A DNA stretch of 64,000 bases from contig NZ_CP080332.1 in assembly GCF_019456655.1 (NCBI RefSeq), positions 3,534,001-3,598,000 of the forward strand, given 5' to 3'. The DNA comes from Mycolicibacterium diernhoferi. GTDB lineage: Bacteria > Actinomycetota > Actinomycetes > Mycobacteriales > Mycobacteriaceae. The translations under genes were made by a program, and so were the position numbers. The notes beneath the pieces were generated by a model. It saw nothing but the letters and a program-made list of their open reading frames with translations, had not been told where the DNA came from and made no database searches. Within the stretch, counting starts at the first letter, position 1. Each line of letters begins with the position of its first letter. Positions 27,294-41,809 of this stretch are shown here, piece by piece.

Positions 27294-28478
27294 CTAGGAG
27301 ACCAGACCCTGCGCCCAGAGCAGGAAGCGGTTCCAGTAGTCGACCACCCATTCGATGACGGTGGCGTCGGCGCGCGTGACCCACAGCGCGACGATCACCG
27401 CGACCAGCATGGCCAGTACCAGCATCGCGATCGCACCCGCGGAGACCCTACTGCGGTACAGCGTGGCGACGGCCTTGGCGTCGACGAGCTTCTCCCCGAC
27501 CTTGAGCCGGGTCAGGAAGGTCGACGGGTTGCTCTGCTGACGCGAGCGGTCGAAGAACTCCTCGATGGTGGCGCTGTGCCCGGCGGTGACGATCAGCGAC
27601 GCCCCGTGATGGTGGCACAGCAGCAGCGCGAGGTCGGCGGCCGAACCGGCGGCCGGGAACGTCATCGCGCCCACCCCCAGGTCCTGGATGCGCTCCAGGC
27701 CGGGGGCGTGCCCGTCGGCGTCGGCGGGCAGCACCACCTGGGCGCCGCAGCGCAGCGCGTCGGTGCTGATGGTGCTGGGATCGCCGACGATCAGCGCCGG
27801 GCGGTAGCCGGCCTTGCGCAGCAGATCCGCGCCGGCGCCGACACCGACCAGGACCGGCTGGTACTCCTTGATGAACGGCTTGAGCGCCTTGAGATCCTCG
27901 GCGGCGCCCGGCCCTTCGGCGACCACGACGACGTGCCGGCGGTCCATGTCGACGTCGATGTCGGGGATGCCCATACCGTCGATCAGCAGCGGGCTCTCAC
28001 TGCGGATGAACTCGATGGTGTTCCCGGCGAACGCCTCCAGGTGCGCCACCAGCCCACTCTTGGCCTCGACCATGAGCTCGTGGATCTCCAGATCGGTGCG
28101 CTCGGTACCGACGGCGATGCGGCGGTCACCGGAGTAGACGCCGCCGTTGTTCAGCCGGACGCGGGCCCCGTCCTTGATCTTCTTGAAGATCTCCGGGCCC
28201 GCCTCGTCGATGAGGACGATCCCGTTCGCCACCAGCACCTCGGGTCCGAGGTTGGGGTACCGGCCGGAGATCGACGGCGAGGCGTTGACCACACCGGCGA
28301 TCTCGGCTTCCACCAACGCGTCCGCGGTGATGCGGTCCAGGTCCTGGGCGTCGAGGACGACGATGTCGCCCGGACCGATGCGCCGAAGCAATCGGTCGAT
28401 GTCACGGTCAACGCGGGCGGTACCGACTACGCCCGGCTTTGAGCTGGCATTACGCGATAGCAACGCTGACATCTTCAT
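27294..28478 (-). CDS. steA: SteA-like cytokinetic protein (Rv1697 family)
   Basis: A 394-residue protein from ATG 28478 (MKMSALLSRNASSKPG). A long cytoplasmic part has GDIVVLDAQDLDRITADALVEAEIAGVVNASPSISGRYPNLGPEVL and a thiamin-pyrophosphokinase-like domain (GAGADLLRKAGYRPALIVGDPSTI). One transmembrane helix near the C-terminus (AIAMLVLAMLVAVIVALWV) is followed by a short extracytoplasmic tail. SteA and its partner SteB take part in septal cell-wall splitting in corynebacteria. It is in operon with mctB. Confidence 0.88.
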   Translation of the reverse strand: MKMSALLSRNASSKPGVVGTARVDRDIDRLLRRIGPGDIVVLDAQDLDRITADALVEAEIAGVVNASPSISGRYPNLGPEVLVANGIVLIDEAGPEIFKKIKDGARVRLNNGGVYSGDRRIAVGTERTDLEIHELMVEAKSGLVAHLEAFAGNTIEFIRSESPLLIDGMGIPDIDVDMDRRHVVVVAEGPGAAEDLKALKPFIKEYQPVLVGVGAGADLLRKAGYRPALIVGDPSTISTDALRCGAQVVLPADADGHAPGLERIQDLGVGAMTFPAAGSAADLALLLCHHHGASLIVTAGHSATIEEFFDRSRQQSNPSTFLTRLKVGEKLVDAKAVATLYRSRVSAGAIAMLVLAMLVAVIVALWVTRADATVIEWVVDYWNRFLLWAQGLVS

Positions 28479-28624
28479 GGGGGCGATTCTGGCCGCCAAC
28501 CCTCAAGGTGAGGTGGAGGCGCGCCGTAACATCAGCCTCATAAGTTTCTTTCTGTCACATCTGCAACAGACGAACGGTCTCAATCGCGCTTCGTCGCCGG
28601 TTCATTCACGCCTGGATGCCCGCC

Positions 28625-29146
28625 TCAATCACGCCTGGAGGCGTAGTGCCGCGCCGCCTTGGCCCGGTTGCCACAGGTCGCCATCGAATGCCAGCGCCGG
28701 GCGCCGTTCTTGGAGGTGTCGAGGAACCAGAGCACGCAGCTCTCGTGGGCGCACTGCTTGATCCGGCCGGGCGCCTCGGCGACCAATCGCAGCAGATCCT
28801 CGGCGGCCAGCCAGCCCGGCAGCCATTCCGCGCGCGACACCTCGACCTCGTCGCGGGGGCCGGTCGGCCCGAGCGTGCGCCGCACCCGGCCGTGATCGAG
28901 CACCTCGTTCAGCTCCGCGGCGTCATCGTCGGCGACCACCCGCAACACGGCTTCCCGCGCACGCAGTAGCGCCAGCCGCATCTTCTCGTCGGCGACACAA
29001 CGCCGGTCCAGGCCGTTGGCCTCCAGCCAGATCTGCAGCCCGTCCACATTCTCGAGCAGATCCCGCGGACCGTCGGGCGACATCCACCGGGTGTTCAGCA
29101 GATCCAGCGCGAGGGGTTCCCCGACGTGCGGTCGTGGATCACGCAT
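28625..29146 (-). CDS. CGNR zinc-finger (ABATE-domain) transcription regulator
   Basis: A 173-residue protein: the N-terminal ABATE domain (LALDLLNTRWMSPDGPRDLLENVDGLQIWL) is followed by a C-terminal CGNR zinc finger with CAHESCVLWFLDTSKNGARRWHSMATCGNRAKAARHYA, which supplies four cysteines. CGNR proteins are thought to be stress- or ligand-responsive DNA-binding regulators. It is divergent from the VOC gene with a 110-bp control region carrying matching inverted motifs, so it probably regulates that operon. Confidence 0.88.
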   Translation of the reverse strand: MRDPRPHVGEPLALDLLNTRWMSPDGPRDLLENVDGLQIWLEANGLDRRCVADEKMRLALLRAREAVLRVVADDDAAELNEVLDHGRVRRTLGPTGPRDEVEVSRAEWLPGWLAAEDLLRLVAEAPGRIKQCAHESCVLWFLDTSKNGARRWHSMATCGNRAKAARHYASRRD

Positions 29147-29163
29147 GACTCACCCCTCCTGTC

Positions 29164-29241
29164 GTAACCATCAAACCCAGAATAGACGGTTGACAGAACT
29201 ACCGGACCCCCCTAACCTTCAATTATCAATATGACGGTTAC
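29164..29241. promoter_or_regulatory. Divergent CGNR/VOC control region: sigma-70 promoter and repeated operator motif
   Basis: On the plus strand TTGACA (29190-29195), 17-bp spacing and TAACCT (29213-29218) make a good promoter for the VOC operon. GTAACCATCA (29164-29173) and TGACGGTTAC (29232-29241) are inverted copies of one motif (9 of 10 identical), and a related AGACGGTTGA (29184-29193) overlaps the -35. They are candidate binding sites for the CGNR regulator. Confidence 0.55.
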
Positions 29242-29256
29242 ATGGAGGTACGCACG

Positions 29257-29715
29257 ATGACCACGACCACCCCGCAGATCGCCCCCGGCCATATCGGGCT
29301 GAACGTCACCGACCTGGCCCGGTCGGTGGACTTCTACCGTCGCGCACTGGGTTTCGACCAGCTGGCGATCAGCGACGAGGGCGAGCGCCGATTCGCCTTC
29401 CTCGGCATCGACGGCGACCTGCGCCTCACCCTCTGGCAGCAGAGCGACGGTGAGTTCTCCGCCCGGACACCCGGTCTGCATCACCTGTCATTTCAGGTCG
29501 ACACCATCGACCAGGTCCGCGCCGTGGAGGCGGCTCTCAAGGATCTGGGCGCGACGTTCGCCCACGACGGCGTCGTCGCCCATGGTGAGGGCACGGCATC
29601 GGGCGGCATCTTCTTCACCGACCCGGACGGGATCCGACTGGAGGTCTTCGCACCCAGCGGCGCCGAGGCCGAAGCCGCACCGCACGGCGAGTCGCCGACC
29701 TGCGGCTTCTTCTGA
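29257..29715 (+). CDS. VOC (glyoxalase/dioxygenase fold) family protein
   Basis: A 152-residue single VOC domain: HIGLNVTDLARSVDFYRRALGF at the N-terminus and HHLSFQVDTIDQVRAVEAALKDLGA followed by FFTDPDGIRLEVFAP. His in HIGLNV, His in HHLSF and Glu in LEVF are likely metal ligands. The start is ATG 29257 with GGAGG seven bases upstream rather than the ATG at 29242. It could be a lyase, dioxygenase or binding protein for a small toxic compound. It is in operon with the next flavin-fold gene. Confidence 0.85.
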   Translation: MTTTTPQIAPGHIGLNVTDLARSVDFYRRALGFDQLAISDEGERRFAFLGIDGDLRLTLWQQSDGEFSARTPGLHHLSFQVDTIDQVRAVEAALKDLGATFAHDGVVAHGEGTASGGIFFTDPDGIRLEVFAPSGAEAEAAPHGESPTCGFF

Positions 29716-29723
29716 GCCGCGCC

Positions 29724-30620
29724 ATGACCGTCTATCACGCCGGCGAACTCGCGGTGCAACGCCGACTGGGCCAGAGCGATATCGCCGCCCGCCTGAGTCG
29801 CATGGTCCGCACCGAGATCCCGGATGCCGCCGCACATTTCCTGGCCGATCAACCGATGGTCGTGCTGGCCGCCGCCGACGACGCAAGCCAGATCTGGGCC
29901 GGCCTGGTCACCGGGCCGCCCGGCTTCCTACACGTCCTGGACGGCCCTGACGACAACGAGCAGATCGCCGTCGACGCGCTGCCGGTCACCGGTGACCCAC
30001 TGCACGACGTGTTGGCCGGAGAACCCCGCCGGGTCGGCATGATCGCCGTTGACCCCCGGACGCGACGGCGCATGCGGGTCAACGGGGTCGCGACGCCGAC
30101 CGGGTCCGGTCTGCGGATCCGGCCGGATCAGGTCTATTCGAACTGCCCGAAATACATTTCCCGCAGGCACGTCGAGGGTGCGACGGAAGCGGCCGGCGAA
30201 CGCGTGCAGCGCCACGCGACGGCCCTCGACGATCGCACCCAGCAGATCATCGCCGCAGCCGACACCTTCTTCATCGGGTCGGCGGATGCCGATGGCAATG
30301 CCGACGCGTCACACCGCGGCGGCAACCCGGGCTTCCTACAGGTACTTTCGCCGAACCGGTTGCGCTGGCCCGACTACCGGGGCAACTCGATGTTCATGAC
30401 GCTGGGCAATATCGCCGCCAACCCGCGCGCCGGACTGCTGATCCCTGATTGGAGCACCGGGACCACATTGCAGCTCACCGGAACCGCCGAGATCATCTGG
30501 GAGACGGGGCCGGGCGCGCAGTGCTGGGTCGAGTTCACCATCGAGCAGACAGTCGAGGTGACCGGTGTCAGCCCACTGCGCTGGAGCACCGCCGAACTCT
30601 CGCCGGCCAACCCGGCGTGA
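29724..30620 (+). CDS. Pyridoxamine 5'-phosphate oxidase-like flavin-barrel protein
   Basis: A 298-residue protein with two split-barrel parts. The C-terminal half has DTFFIGSADADGNADASHRGGNPGFLQVL and DYRGNSMFMTLGNIAANPRAGLLIPDW, typical of PNPOx-family proteins that bind FMN. It starts eight bases after the VOC gene and is transcribed with it. The pairing of a VOC protein and a flavin enzyme behind one regulator points to detoxification or redox chemistry of a small molecule; the substrate is unknown. It converges on recN. Confidence 0.8.
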   Translation: MTVYHAGELAVQRRLGQSDIAARLSRMVRTEIPDAAAHFLADQPMVVLAAADDASQIWAGLVTGPPGFLHVLDGPDDNEQIAVDALPVTGDPLHDVLAGEPRRVGMIAVDPRTRRRMRVNGVATPTGSGLRIRPDQVYSNCPKYISRRHVEGATEAAGERVQRHATALDDRTQQIIAAADTFFIGSADADGNADASHRGGNPGFLQVLSPNRLRWPDYRGNSMFMTLGNIAANPRAGLLIPDWSTGTTLQLTGTAEIIWETGPGAQCWVEFTIEQTVEVTGVSPLRWSTAELSPANPA

Positions 30621-30622
30621 GC

Positions 30623-32386
30623 TCAGGCCTCGGCGCGGTCGGCCCGGGCGGACTCCCACAGCTCTCGGGCGTGCGCCCGGCCGCTGTCGGTATCGCCGAG
30701 CCCGGCGAGCATCCGGGCCAGCTCGGCCACCCGGTCCTCATCCTGTAGCCGGACCACCCGGCTGGACTTCGGACCGCTCTCCACCACCAGGTGGGTGTCG
30801 GCGTAGGCGGCCACCTGCGGCAGGTGCGTGACGACGATGACCTGGTGGGTGCGGGCCAGCCGGGCCAACCGGCGACCGATCTGCACCGCGGCGCGTCCGC
30901 CCACACCGGCATCGACCTCGTCGAACACCATGGTGGTGCCCATCGAATCGGCGCGCGAGGCCACCAACACGACCTCCAAGGCCAGCATCACCCGGGACAG
31001 CTCACCGCCGGACGCGCTCTTGGCCAGCGGCAGCAGATCGGTACCGCGGTGCGCGGCGAAGCCGAACTCCACCGCGTCGACCCCGTCGTGACCGGCGTGC
31101 GCCGTGGTGCCGTCGGCCAGCACGATCGGTGCCGAATCGTCGGCGCGGGCCGGCAACGGGGCCACCGAGATGCCGAAGTCGGCGCCGGACATCGCCAGCC
31201 CGGCCAGCTCGGCGGTGACGGCCTTGGCCAATCCCTTGGCCGCCTTGTTGCGGGCCTTGGTGAGGTCGGCCGCCGCGGCGACCACCTTGGTCTGCAGCTC
31301 GTCGACCCGCTGGGCCAGCCCGGCCAGCGCCTCCTCGGAGACGTCCAGCTGCGACAGCCGGCTGCGCGCGTCCTTCGCCCAGGCCAGCACCGCGTCGATA
31401 TCGGCGCCGTACTTGCGGGTCAGCCCGCGCAGCTCGCTCTGGCGGGCCAGCTTGGTTTCCAATGTGCTTGCGTCACTGGGCAGTTCGGAGAGGAAATCGC
31501 CGAGTTCGGTAGCTACGTCCGCGATCACGGCGACCGCCTCGGCCAGCCGCTCCCCCAGCGCCTGCAAGGCACCGTCGTCGGTGCCCTCCAGGGCGGCCTT
31601 GGCGGAGGCGACGTTGGCCGCAGCCGAGAAGGCATCGGTGCCGTCGTCGTCGGGGGGACCCGCCAGCGCCGCGCGCGCCCCGGCCGCGGATTCCCGCAGC
31701 GCATCGAGTTCGGAGAGCCGGCGGATGTCGGCGACGAGGGTGTCGTCCTCGCCGGGCGCCGGGTCGACGGCATCGATCTCGTTGAGCCCGAAGGTCAGCC
31801 GGTCCGCCTCGAGAGCCAGTTCGCGGGCCCGCTCGGTGCGGTCGACCAGGTCCCGGCGCGCGGCCAGCCACTCCTCGCGCAGCATGCGGTACTTGCGCAG
31901 CGGGGCACCGACGTCGGCGAACCGGTCCAGCGCACCGCGCTGCTCGTCGGGGCGTATCAGCCGTAGCTGATCGTTCTGCCCGTGCAACGCCAACAGCTCG
32001 TTGGTGAAACCGCTCAGCGATTTCGCCGGCACACTGCGGCCCCCCAGGTAGGCGCGCGACGGCCCGTCGCGGTTCACCGAGCGCGCCGCGATGACGCTGT
32101 CGTCGTCATCACGTTCGGCACCCGAGGAATCGAGGATCTCGTCGATGCGCACGGTGACGTCGGGGCCCAGTTCGGTCGTGGTGAAACGCCCCTCCACCAC
32201 GGCGCGGTCCGCGCCGGTACGCACCCGGCTGGCGTCCGCGCGGGCGCCGCCCAGCAGGTGCAGCCCGGTCACCACCATCGTCTTGCCGGCGCCGGTCTCG
32301 CCGGTCAGGACCGTCAGCCCGCGATCGAACTCGGCCGTCGCCGAACTGATCGCGCCCAGGGACTCGATTCGAATCTCGGAAAGCAC
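30623..32386 (-). CDS. recN: DNA repair protein RecN
   Basis: A 587-residue SMC-like ATPase: Walker A GETGAGKTMVVTGLHLLGG, a long central coiled coil, and the C-terminal ABC signature GGELSRVMLALEV with Walker B TMVFDEVDAGVGG. RecN acts early in double-strand break repair. GTG 32386 ([13 protein letters not shown]) overlaps the nadK stop and agrees with the N-terminus of mycobacterial RecN; the longer reading to 32677 lies in another frame of nadK. Confidence 0.95.
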   Translation of the reverse strand: MLSEIRIESLGAISSATAEFDRGLTVLTGETGAGKTMVVTGLHLLGGARADASRVRTGADRAVVEGRFTTTELGPDVTVRIDEILDSSGAERDDDDSVIAARSVNRDGPSRAYLGGRSVPAKSLSGFTNELLALHGQNDQLRLIRPDEQRGALDRFADVGAPLRKYRMLREEWLAARRDLVDRTERARELALEADRLTFGLNEIDAVDPAPGEDDTLVADIRRLSELDALRESAAGARAALAGPPDDDGTDAFSAAANVASAKAALEGTDDGALQALGERLAEAVAVIADVATELGDFLSELPSDASTLETKLARQSELRGLTRKYGADIDAVLAWAKDARSRLSQLDVSEEALAGLAQRVDELQTKVVAAAADLTKARNKAAKGLAKAVTAELAGLAMSGADFGISVAPLPARADDSAPIVLADGTTAHAGHDGVDAVEFGFAAHRGTDLLPLAKSASGGELSRVMLALEVVLVASRADSMGTTMVFDEVDAGVGGRAAVQIGRRLARLARTHQVIVVTHLPQVAAYADTHLVVESGPKSSRVVRLQDEDRVAELARMLAGLGDTDSGRAHARELWESARADRAEA

Positions 32387-33324
32387 TACTGACCACGCCA
32401 TCCCGTGACGGGCAGCCGGAATTTGCGCACCAGCCGGTCGGTGAACGGCGCACTGTCGAGGCGCACCCATTTGAGCGAGGTGCCGCAGCGGGTGACCTCC
32501 AGGCGAGCACCGGCCGGCACCACCATCTTGCGGCGGCCGTCGCAGAACGCGACCGCGTCGTGGCCGGACGCCTCGATCTCGATGGCGATGGCGGCGTTCG
32601 GGCTGGTCACCATGGGACGGGCGAACAACGCGTGGGCGTTGTTGGGCACCACCAGGATCGCCTCGAGGTCCGGCCACAGGATCGGCCCGCCCGCGGAGAA
32701 CGCGTACGCGGTGGACCCGGTGGGTGTCGAGACCAGCACCCCGTCGCAGCCGAACGAGGACACCGGGCGGCCGTCGACCTCCAACACGACACCGAGCACA
32801 CCGAGCCGGGGGCCCTTCTCCAGACTCGCCTCGTTGAGTGCCCAGCCGCGGTCCCTGATCTCGCCGCCCTCGCGGACCGCGATGTCGAGCGTCATCCGTT
32901 TCTCGACGATGTAGTCGCGCGCGATGACGTGCTCGAGGACATCGTCGAGAGCCTCGGCTTCGGCCTCGGCCAGAAAGCCGATCCGCCCCAGATTGATGCC
33001 CAGGACCGGGATCTCGACGTTGCGGGCCAGCTCGGCCGCACGCAGGAACGTGCCGTCACCCCCGAGCGCGAGCACCAGTTCACAACCCTCGGCGGCCTGT
33101 TCGTCGGCGTCGACGACGTCGAGCTGCACACCCAGCGCCCGGATCTCCTCCGGGGCGAGATGCAGCGAGCCACGGTCGACGGCCTCGGCGGTCAGCACCC
33201 GCAAGGCGATGCCGTGCCCGCCGAGCACCTTCTCGACCCGGCGCGCGGTCTCGGTGGCCTCCTCACGGCCGGTGTGCACAACCAACAGGATGGAACGCTG
33301 GGCGCTGGATTGTTCGGAAGTCAT
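32386..33324 (-). CDS. nadK: NAD kinase
   Basis: A 312-residue enzyme with the diagnostic [13 protein letters not shown] motif, [16 protein letters not shown] and [28 protein letters not shown]. It phosphorylates NAD to NADP using ATP or polyphosphate in mycobacteria. The first base of its coding region overlaps tlyA (ATGA) and its stop overlaps recN, so tlyA-nadK-recN is one translationally coupled unit. Confidence 0.96.
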   Translation of the reverse strand: MTSEQSSAQRSILLVVHTGREEATETARRVEKVLGGHGIALRVLTAEAVDRGSLHLAPEEIRALGVQLDVVDADEQAAEGCELVLALGGDGTFLRAAELARNVEIPVLGINLGRIGFLAEAEAEALDDVLEHVIARDYIVEKRMTLDIAVREGGEIRDRGWALNEASLEKGPRLGVLGVVLEVDGRPVSSFGCDGVLVSTPTGSTAYAFSAGGPILWPDLEAILVVPNNAHALFARPMVTSPNAAIAIEIEASGHDAVAFCDGRRKMVVPAGARLEVTRCGTSLKWVRLDSAPFTDRLVRKFRLPVTGWRGQ

Positions 33325-34127
33325 TGCGGCCCTTCGTCGATGGCACGAAAAACGGCGCGTTCGAGCTCGTCACCGGTCAGTGGCGCGTCGGTTTCGGCAC
33401 GGAAGCGCAGGAAGAACTCGACATTGCCGGACGGCCCCGGCAATGGACTGGCGGTGACCCCGACGGTGTGCCAGTGCAATTCGGCGGCCCGGCGCGCGAC
33501 CGCCAGGACCGCCTCGGCACGCAGTGCCGGGTCCGACACCACCCCACCCGGGCCGACCCGGTCCTTCCCGACCTCGAATTGCGGCTTCACCATCGGCACG
33601 ATATCGGCATCCGGTGACGCGCACGCGGTCAGCGCGGGCAGCACGGTGGCCAGCGAGATGAACGACAGGTCGGCGACCACCAGATCGACCGGCCCGCCGA
33701 TGGCCTCCGCGGTCAGGGAGCGCACATTCGTGCGTTCCAGGACGTGCACCCGCTCATCGGACCGCAGCGACCAGGCCAGCTGCCCGTAGCCGACATCGGC
33801 GGCGACGACCTCGGCGGCGCCCCGGTCCAGCAGGACCTCGGTGAAGCCACCGGTCGAGGCCCCCGCGTCGAGGCAGCGCCGGCCCGCGACGGGCACCCCG
33901 AACGCGTCGAGGGCGCCGATGAGCTTGTGCGCGCCGCGCGACACCCAGGTGCGTTCGTCGGCGGCGACCGTCAGCTTGGCGTCCACCGACACCGCGGTGG
34001 CCGGTTTGGCGGCCGGCATACCGTCGATGCGCACCCGGCCGGCGTTGATCAGTTCGGCGGCCTGTTGGCGTGAGCGGGCCAGCCCGCGTCGCACCAGCTC
34101 GGCATCCACCCGTGCCCGTCGCGCCAT
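33321..34127 (-). CDS. tlyA: 16S/23S rRNA 2'-O-methyltransferase TlyA
   Basis: A 268-residue protein: an N-terminal S4 domain ([27 protein letters not shown]) and an FtsJ-like methyltransferase domain with AdoMet motif [20 protein letters not shown] and catalytic K-D-K-type residues (GAHKL, DLSF, KPQFE). TlyA methylates C1409 of 16S and C1920 of 23S rRNA, and its loss gives capreomycin resistance in mycobacteria. Confidence 0.96.
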   Translation of the reverse strand: MARRARVDAELVRRGLARSRQQAAELINAGRVRIDGMPAAKPATAVSVDAKLTVAADERTWVSRGAHKLIGALDAFGVPVAGRRCLDAGASTGGFTEVLLDRGAAEVVAADVGYGQLAWSLRSDERVHVLERTNVRSLTAEAIGGPVDLVVADLSFISLATVLPALTACASPDADIVPMVKPQFEVGKDRVGPGGVVSDPALRAEAVLAVARRAAELHWHTVGVTASPLPGPSGNVEFFLRFRAETDAPLTGDELERAVFRAIDEGPQ

Positions 34128-34131
34128 CGGG

Positions 34132-34335
34132 TCAGCGCTCCCGGGTCGCGTCGCCCCGGCCCTCCACCGATTCCAGGGCGCGGACCAGCAGGTCGTGCGC
34201 CTGTTCCAGGCGCGCTGCGACGGCGTCTATTTCGGCGTCCTCCAACCCACCCGATTCAATATCCGGCAGGTCGGCCAGCAGCGCCGCGATGTCGGTGCGG
34301 ATCTGCTCGGGATCGGTACTCATATCGCTGATCAC
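34132..34335 (-). CDS. Small acidic protein, Rv1693-like
   Basis: A 67-residue helical acidic protein (GTG 34335) or 63 residues from ATG 34323 (MSTDPEQIRTDIAALLADLPDIE). It ends four bases before tlyA and starts 14 bases after the phosphatase gene, matching the small gene Rv1693 between Rv1692 and tlyA. No function is known. The conserved position supports it as a real gene. Confidence 0.75.
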   Translation of the reverse strand: MISDMSTDPEQIRTDIAALLADLPDIESGGLEDAEIDAVAARLEQAHDLLVRALESVEGRGDATRER

Positions 34336-34349
34336 GCTAGCCGATGCGG

Positions 34350-35345
34350 TCAGGACAGCAGCGACCAGCGTTGGAGAGCGGTGCGTGCCGTGTCGTCACC
34401 GGCCCGCACCCGCACGCCGCCCTCGCCCTGCCATACCGCGTGCGCGGCGGCCCGCACGACGCTCAGCGGGTCACCGTCCTCGGCGCCGGTGGCATGCACG
34501 GTGACCGTCGAGCCGTCGGTGTCCACACGCCAGGCCGGGTGGGCGCCGATCCGCAGCGTCGCGGCGTCGGCGTTCAGGGAACGCAGGTCTTCGGCGAGGT
34601 AGTCCGGCCGGCTCCCGACGGGGGCGTGCACCATGTCCGCGGCGTTGTTCACCCCGGTCAGCACCATCAGGCTGGGCAGCCCCGCGGCGTTGGCGCCCTC
34701 GATGTCGGTGTCCAACCGATCGCCGATCACCAGCGGAGTCCGGAATTCCCCACGCGCCAGCGCATCGTTCATCAGTGTGGGCGCCGGCTTGCCGGCGACC
34801 TGGGGCTCGCTGTCGGTGGCGGTCCGCAGCGCGGCGACCATCGAACCGTTGCCCGGCAGCAGGCCCCGTTCGGAGGGCAGGGTGCGGTCGACGTTGGCGG
34901 CGACCCACAGCGCCCCGGCCCGGATCGCCAGCGCCGCCTCGGACAGATCCGGCCAGCCGGTCTGCGGTGAGTGACCCTGCACGACGGCGACGGGCTCGGC
35001 GTCGAACGTACGCACCGGCTTCAGGCCGACCGCCTCGATCTCGGCTGCCAGCGAATCGGTACCGACGATGAGGACGGTGGCGCCGGCGGGCAGCTGGCCG
35101 GCCAGCAGCCGGGCAGCGCTCTGCGCGCTGGTGACGACGTCCTCGGGTGCGGCCGCGAAGCCGAGTTCCTGAAGGTGGGTCGCGACCTCGGCCGCCGAAC
35201 GGGACGCGTTGTTGGTGACGTAGAGGGCGCGGGCCTGCACCCCCGCCAGGCTTTCCACCGCACCGGTGGTGGGTTCGTGGCCGCGGAAGACGGTGCCGTC
35301 GAGATCCAGGAGCAGGCAATCATGCTCCTGTGCCAGCGTCCCCAT
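34350..35345 (-). CDS. HAD-family glycerol-3-phosphate phosphatase
   Basis: A 331-residue HAD hydrolase: motif I DLDGTVFRGH with both catalytic aspartates, YVTNNASRSAAEV (motif II), GKPAPTLMNDAL (Lys) and VIGDRLDTDIEGANAAG (acid motif). The C2a cap is of the NagD type. The last 70 residues form an extra domain. It corresponds to Rv1692, shown to be a glycerol-3-phosphate phosphatase that recycles phospholipid headgroups. It begins one base after the TPR protein gene. Confidence 0.88.
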   Translation of the reverse strand: MGTLAQEHDCLLLDLDGTVFRGHEPTTGAVESLAGVQARALYVTNNASRSAAEVATHLQELGFAAAPEDVVTSAQSAARLLAGQLPAGATVLIVGTDSLAAEIEAVGLKPVRTFDAEPVAVVQGHSPQTGWPDLSEAALAIRAGALWVAANVDRTLPSERGLLPGNGSMVAALRTATDSEPQVAGKPAPTLMNDALARGEFRTPLVIGDRLDTDIEGANAAGLPSLMVLTGVNNAADMVHAPVGSRPDYLAEDLRSLNADAATLRIGAHPAWRVDTDGSTVTVHATGAEDGDPLSVVRAAAHAVWQGEGGVRVRAGDDTARTALQRWSLLS

Positions 35346-35346
35346 C

Positions 35347-36192
35347 TCAGGTCAGCTCGGCGACGCGCTCTTCGGCGTCGGTGACGCCCTCGACGTCGAC
35401 GGCGGCGGCGTTGAGGAAGGCCTGCACGGCCTCGTCGGACCGCCCGAGCGCGAGCAGGGTCTCCGCGTAGGCGTAGAACAGCCGGGCACTGGTCGACCCG
35501 AGGCGCGTGGTGTCCAGCGGTGGGCTGGACAGCACCGCCAGGGCCTGTTCGTGCTGCCCGAGGTCGGAGCGGGCGCCGGCGACGACGATGCGCAGTTCGT
35601 CGGCATCGTCGCCGGTGAGCTGCTGGGCCTCTTCACTGCGGGCCAGTTCGATGGCTCGCTCGGGGCGTCCGACACCGCGTTCACAGTCCGCGATCAACGG
35701 AAGCAGCGCGGACTTGCTGCCCATCCGGCGGGCGGCGCGCAGTTCGGCGAGCGCCTGGGCCCAGTCCCCGCAGTAGTAGGCGGCGATGCCGACGGCCTCG
35801 CGGACCGCGGCGATGCGCCCGGACCGGGCGCGAGCGGCGCGGGCATGCTCCAGCGCGGCGGCCGGGTCGTCTTCGAGGAGTTCACCCGCGGCGACCAGAT
35901 GGCGGGCCACCACGTCGGCGGTGGATTTGTCCAGGGTGATCAGTTCACTGCGGATCTCCGGAGAGAGCTGCTTGGCCTCGATCTCCGGGGGGATCGGCGG
36001 GCCGGTGGAGATGGTCTCGCGGCCGCCGCGGAAGTCTCGACGAGGCCCGTCCGGGCTCGATGACCACGGGGGTTTCGGCCGGTCCCGCCCGCCGCGTCGT
36101 GCGTACCCGCCGCCGCCACCGGAGCGCGGGCCGTCGCCCGCCGGCCGGCCTGGCCGCCGCTCGCCGCTGCCGCCTTGTCTGTCCTCGGCCAC
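35347..36192 (-). CDS. TPR-repeat protein, Rv1691-like
   Basis: A 281-residue protein from GTG 36192. Residues 1-70 are glycine/arginine/proline-rich and disordered (RPGRPAGDGPRSGGGGGYARRGG), followed by helical tetratricopeptide-like repeats (SADVVARHLVAAGELLEDDPAAALEHARAARARS; YCGDWAQALAELRAARRM). It is cytoplasmic, with no signal peptide. It likely binds a protein or RNA partner; the function is unknown. It heads the Rv1691-tlyA-nadK-recN gene row and lies downstream of the rRNA terminator. Confidence 0.85.
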   Translation of the reverse strand: MAEDRQGGSGERRPGRPAGDGPRSGGGGGYARRGGRDRPKPPWSSSPDGPRRDFRGGRETISTGPPIPPEIEAKQLSPEIRSELITLDKSTADVVARHLVAAGELLEDDPAAALEHARAARARSGRIAAVREAVGIAAYYCGDWAQALAELRAARRMGSKSALLPLIADCERGVGRPERAIELARSEEAQQLTGDDADELRIVVAGARSDLGQHEQALAVLSSPPLDTTRLGSTSARLFYAYAETLLALGRSDEAVQAFLNAAAVDVEGVTDAEERVAELT

Positions 36193-36338
36193 AGTTGCCT
36201 TCCTGATCGTTCAAACGCGTTCTGCAAAGGATAGCCGGGAGCCGACACATCTCGACAGTTGCGCGAATATGACCATTGTTCACCTTGGAATGGGTGCCGA
36301 AAAGAATGGTCGTGTAAATCCATTTGAATGCACAAATG

Positions 36339-36373
36339 CCGCGGCCCTCCAAACTGGGTTTGGAGGGCCGCGG
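36339..36373 (-). terminator. Terminator of the rRNA operon
   Basis: A perfect 16-bp stem (CCGCGGCCCTCCAAAC with GTTTGGAGGGCCGCGG) and 3-base loop lies 8 bases past the 5S gene. On the minus strand it is followed by CATTTGTGCATTC, which is not a strong U-tract. The stem is exceptionally strong, as expected for an rrn operon. Confidence 0.85.
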
Positions 36374-36381
36374 GCTTAATG

Positions 36382-36498
36382 TGTGTTCGGCGGTGTCCTA
36401 CTTTTCCACCCTTTTGGGTAGTATCATCGGCGCTGGCAGGCTTAGCTTCCGGGTTCGGGATGGGACCGGGCGTTTCCCTGCCGCTATGGCCGCCGTAA
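36382..36498 (-). rRNA. rrf: 5S ribosomal RNA
   Basis: About 117 nt, starting TTACGGCGGCCATAGCGGC and containing CCCGAACCCGGAAGCTAAGCC, the conserved 5S core; it ends at GACACCGCCGAACA. It is the last gene of the rrn operon, 175 bases after 23S. The ends are placed by similarity to mycobacterial 5S and are good to a few bases. Confidence 0.95.
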
Positions 36499-36673
36499 CT
36501 TTATTCACCCGTTTCTGGGCGTCCCTCACCGATGGTGGGGGAAGTGTGTTTTGGTGGTGGAGTGTGTCAACCATTGCTGGTTGATGTGTCCGAGTGTGGT
36601 GTGGTTGCGGGCGTTGTTTGAATGCGTCTTTTTTTCTTACACGTGTTTTATCTGCTACCCACGCGTGGTGGGT

Positions 36674-41660
<4,987 letters not shown>

Positions 41661-41809
41661 ACAACCCATCCAAAGACAGGTGAATTCGAATCAGAAAAAT
41701 TCGATCAAACAAAAGACACCAAAACTGGCATCAAAAAAACAACCATCCCATGTGACAGGAAGACGGGGAGTCCCCCACCAAGATGGCCAAAAACAACAAA
41801 CAAAAACCA

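Noticed and set aside
26712..28442. 576-codon plus-strand open frame opposite mctB and steA
   Set aside because: Antisense to two well recognised genes; it changes composition midway and has no family features.
34336..34349. Separate promoter between the phosphatase gene and the Rv1693-like gene
   Set aside because: The gap is only 14 bases; the genes are most simply one operon.
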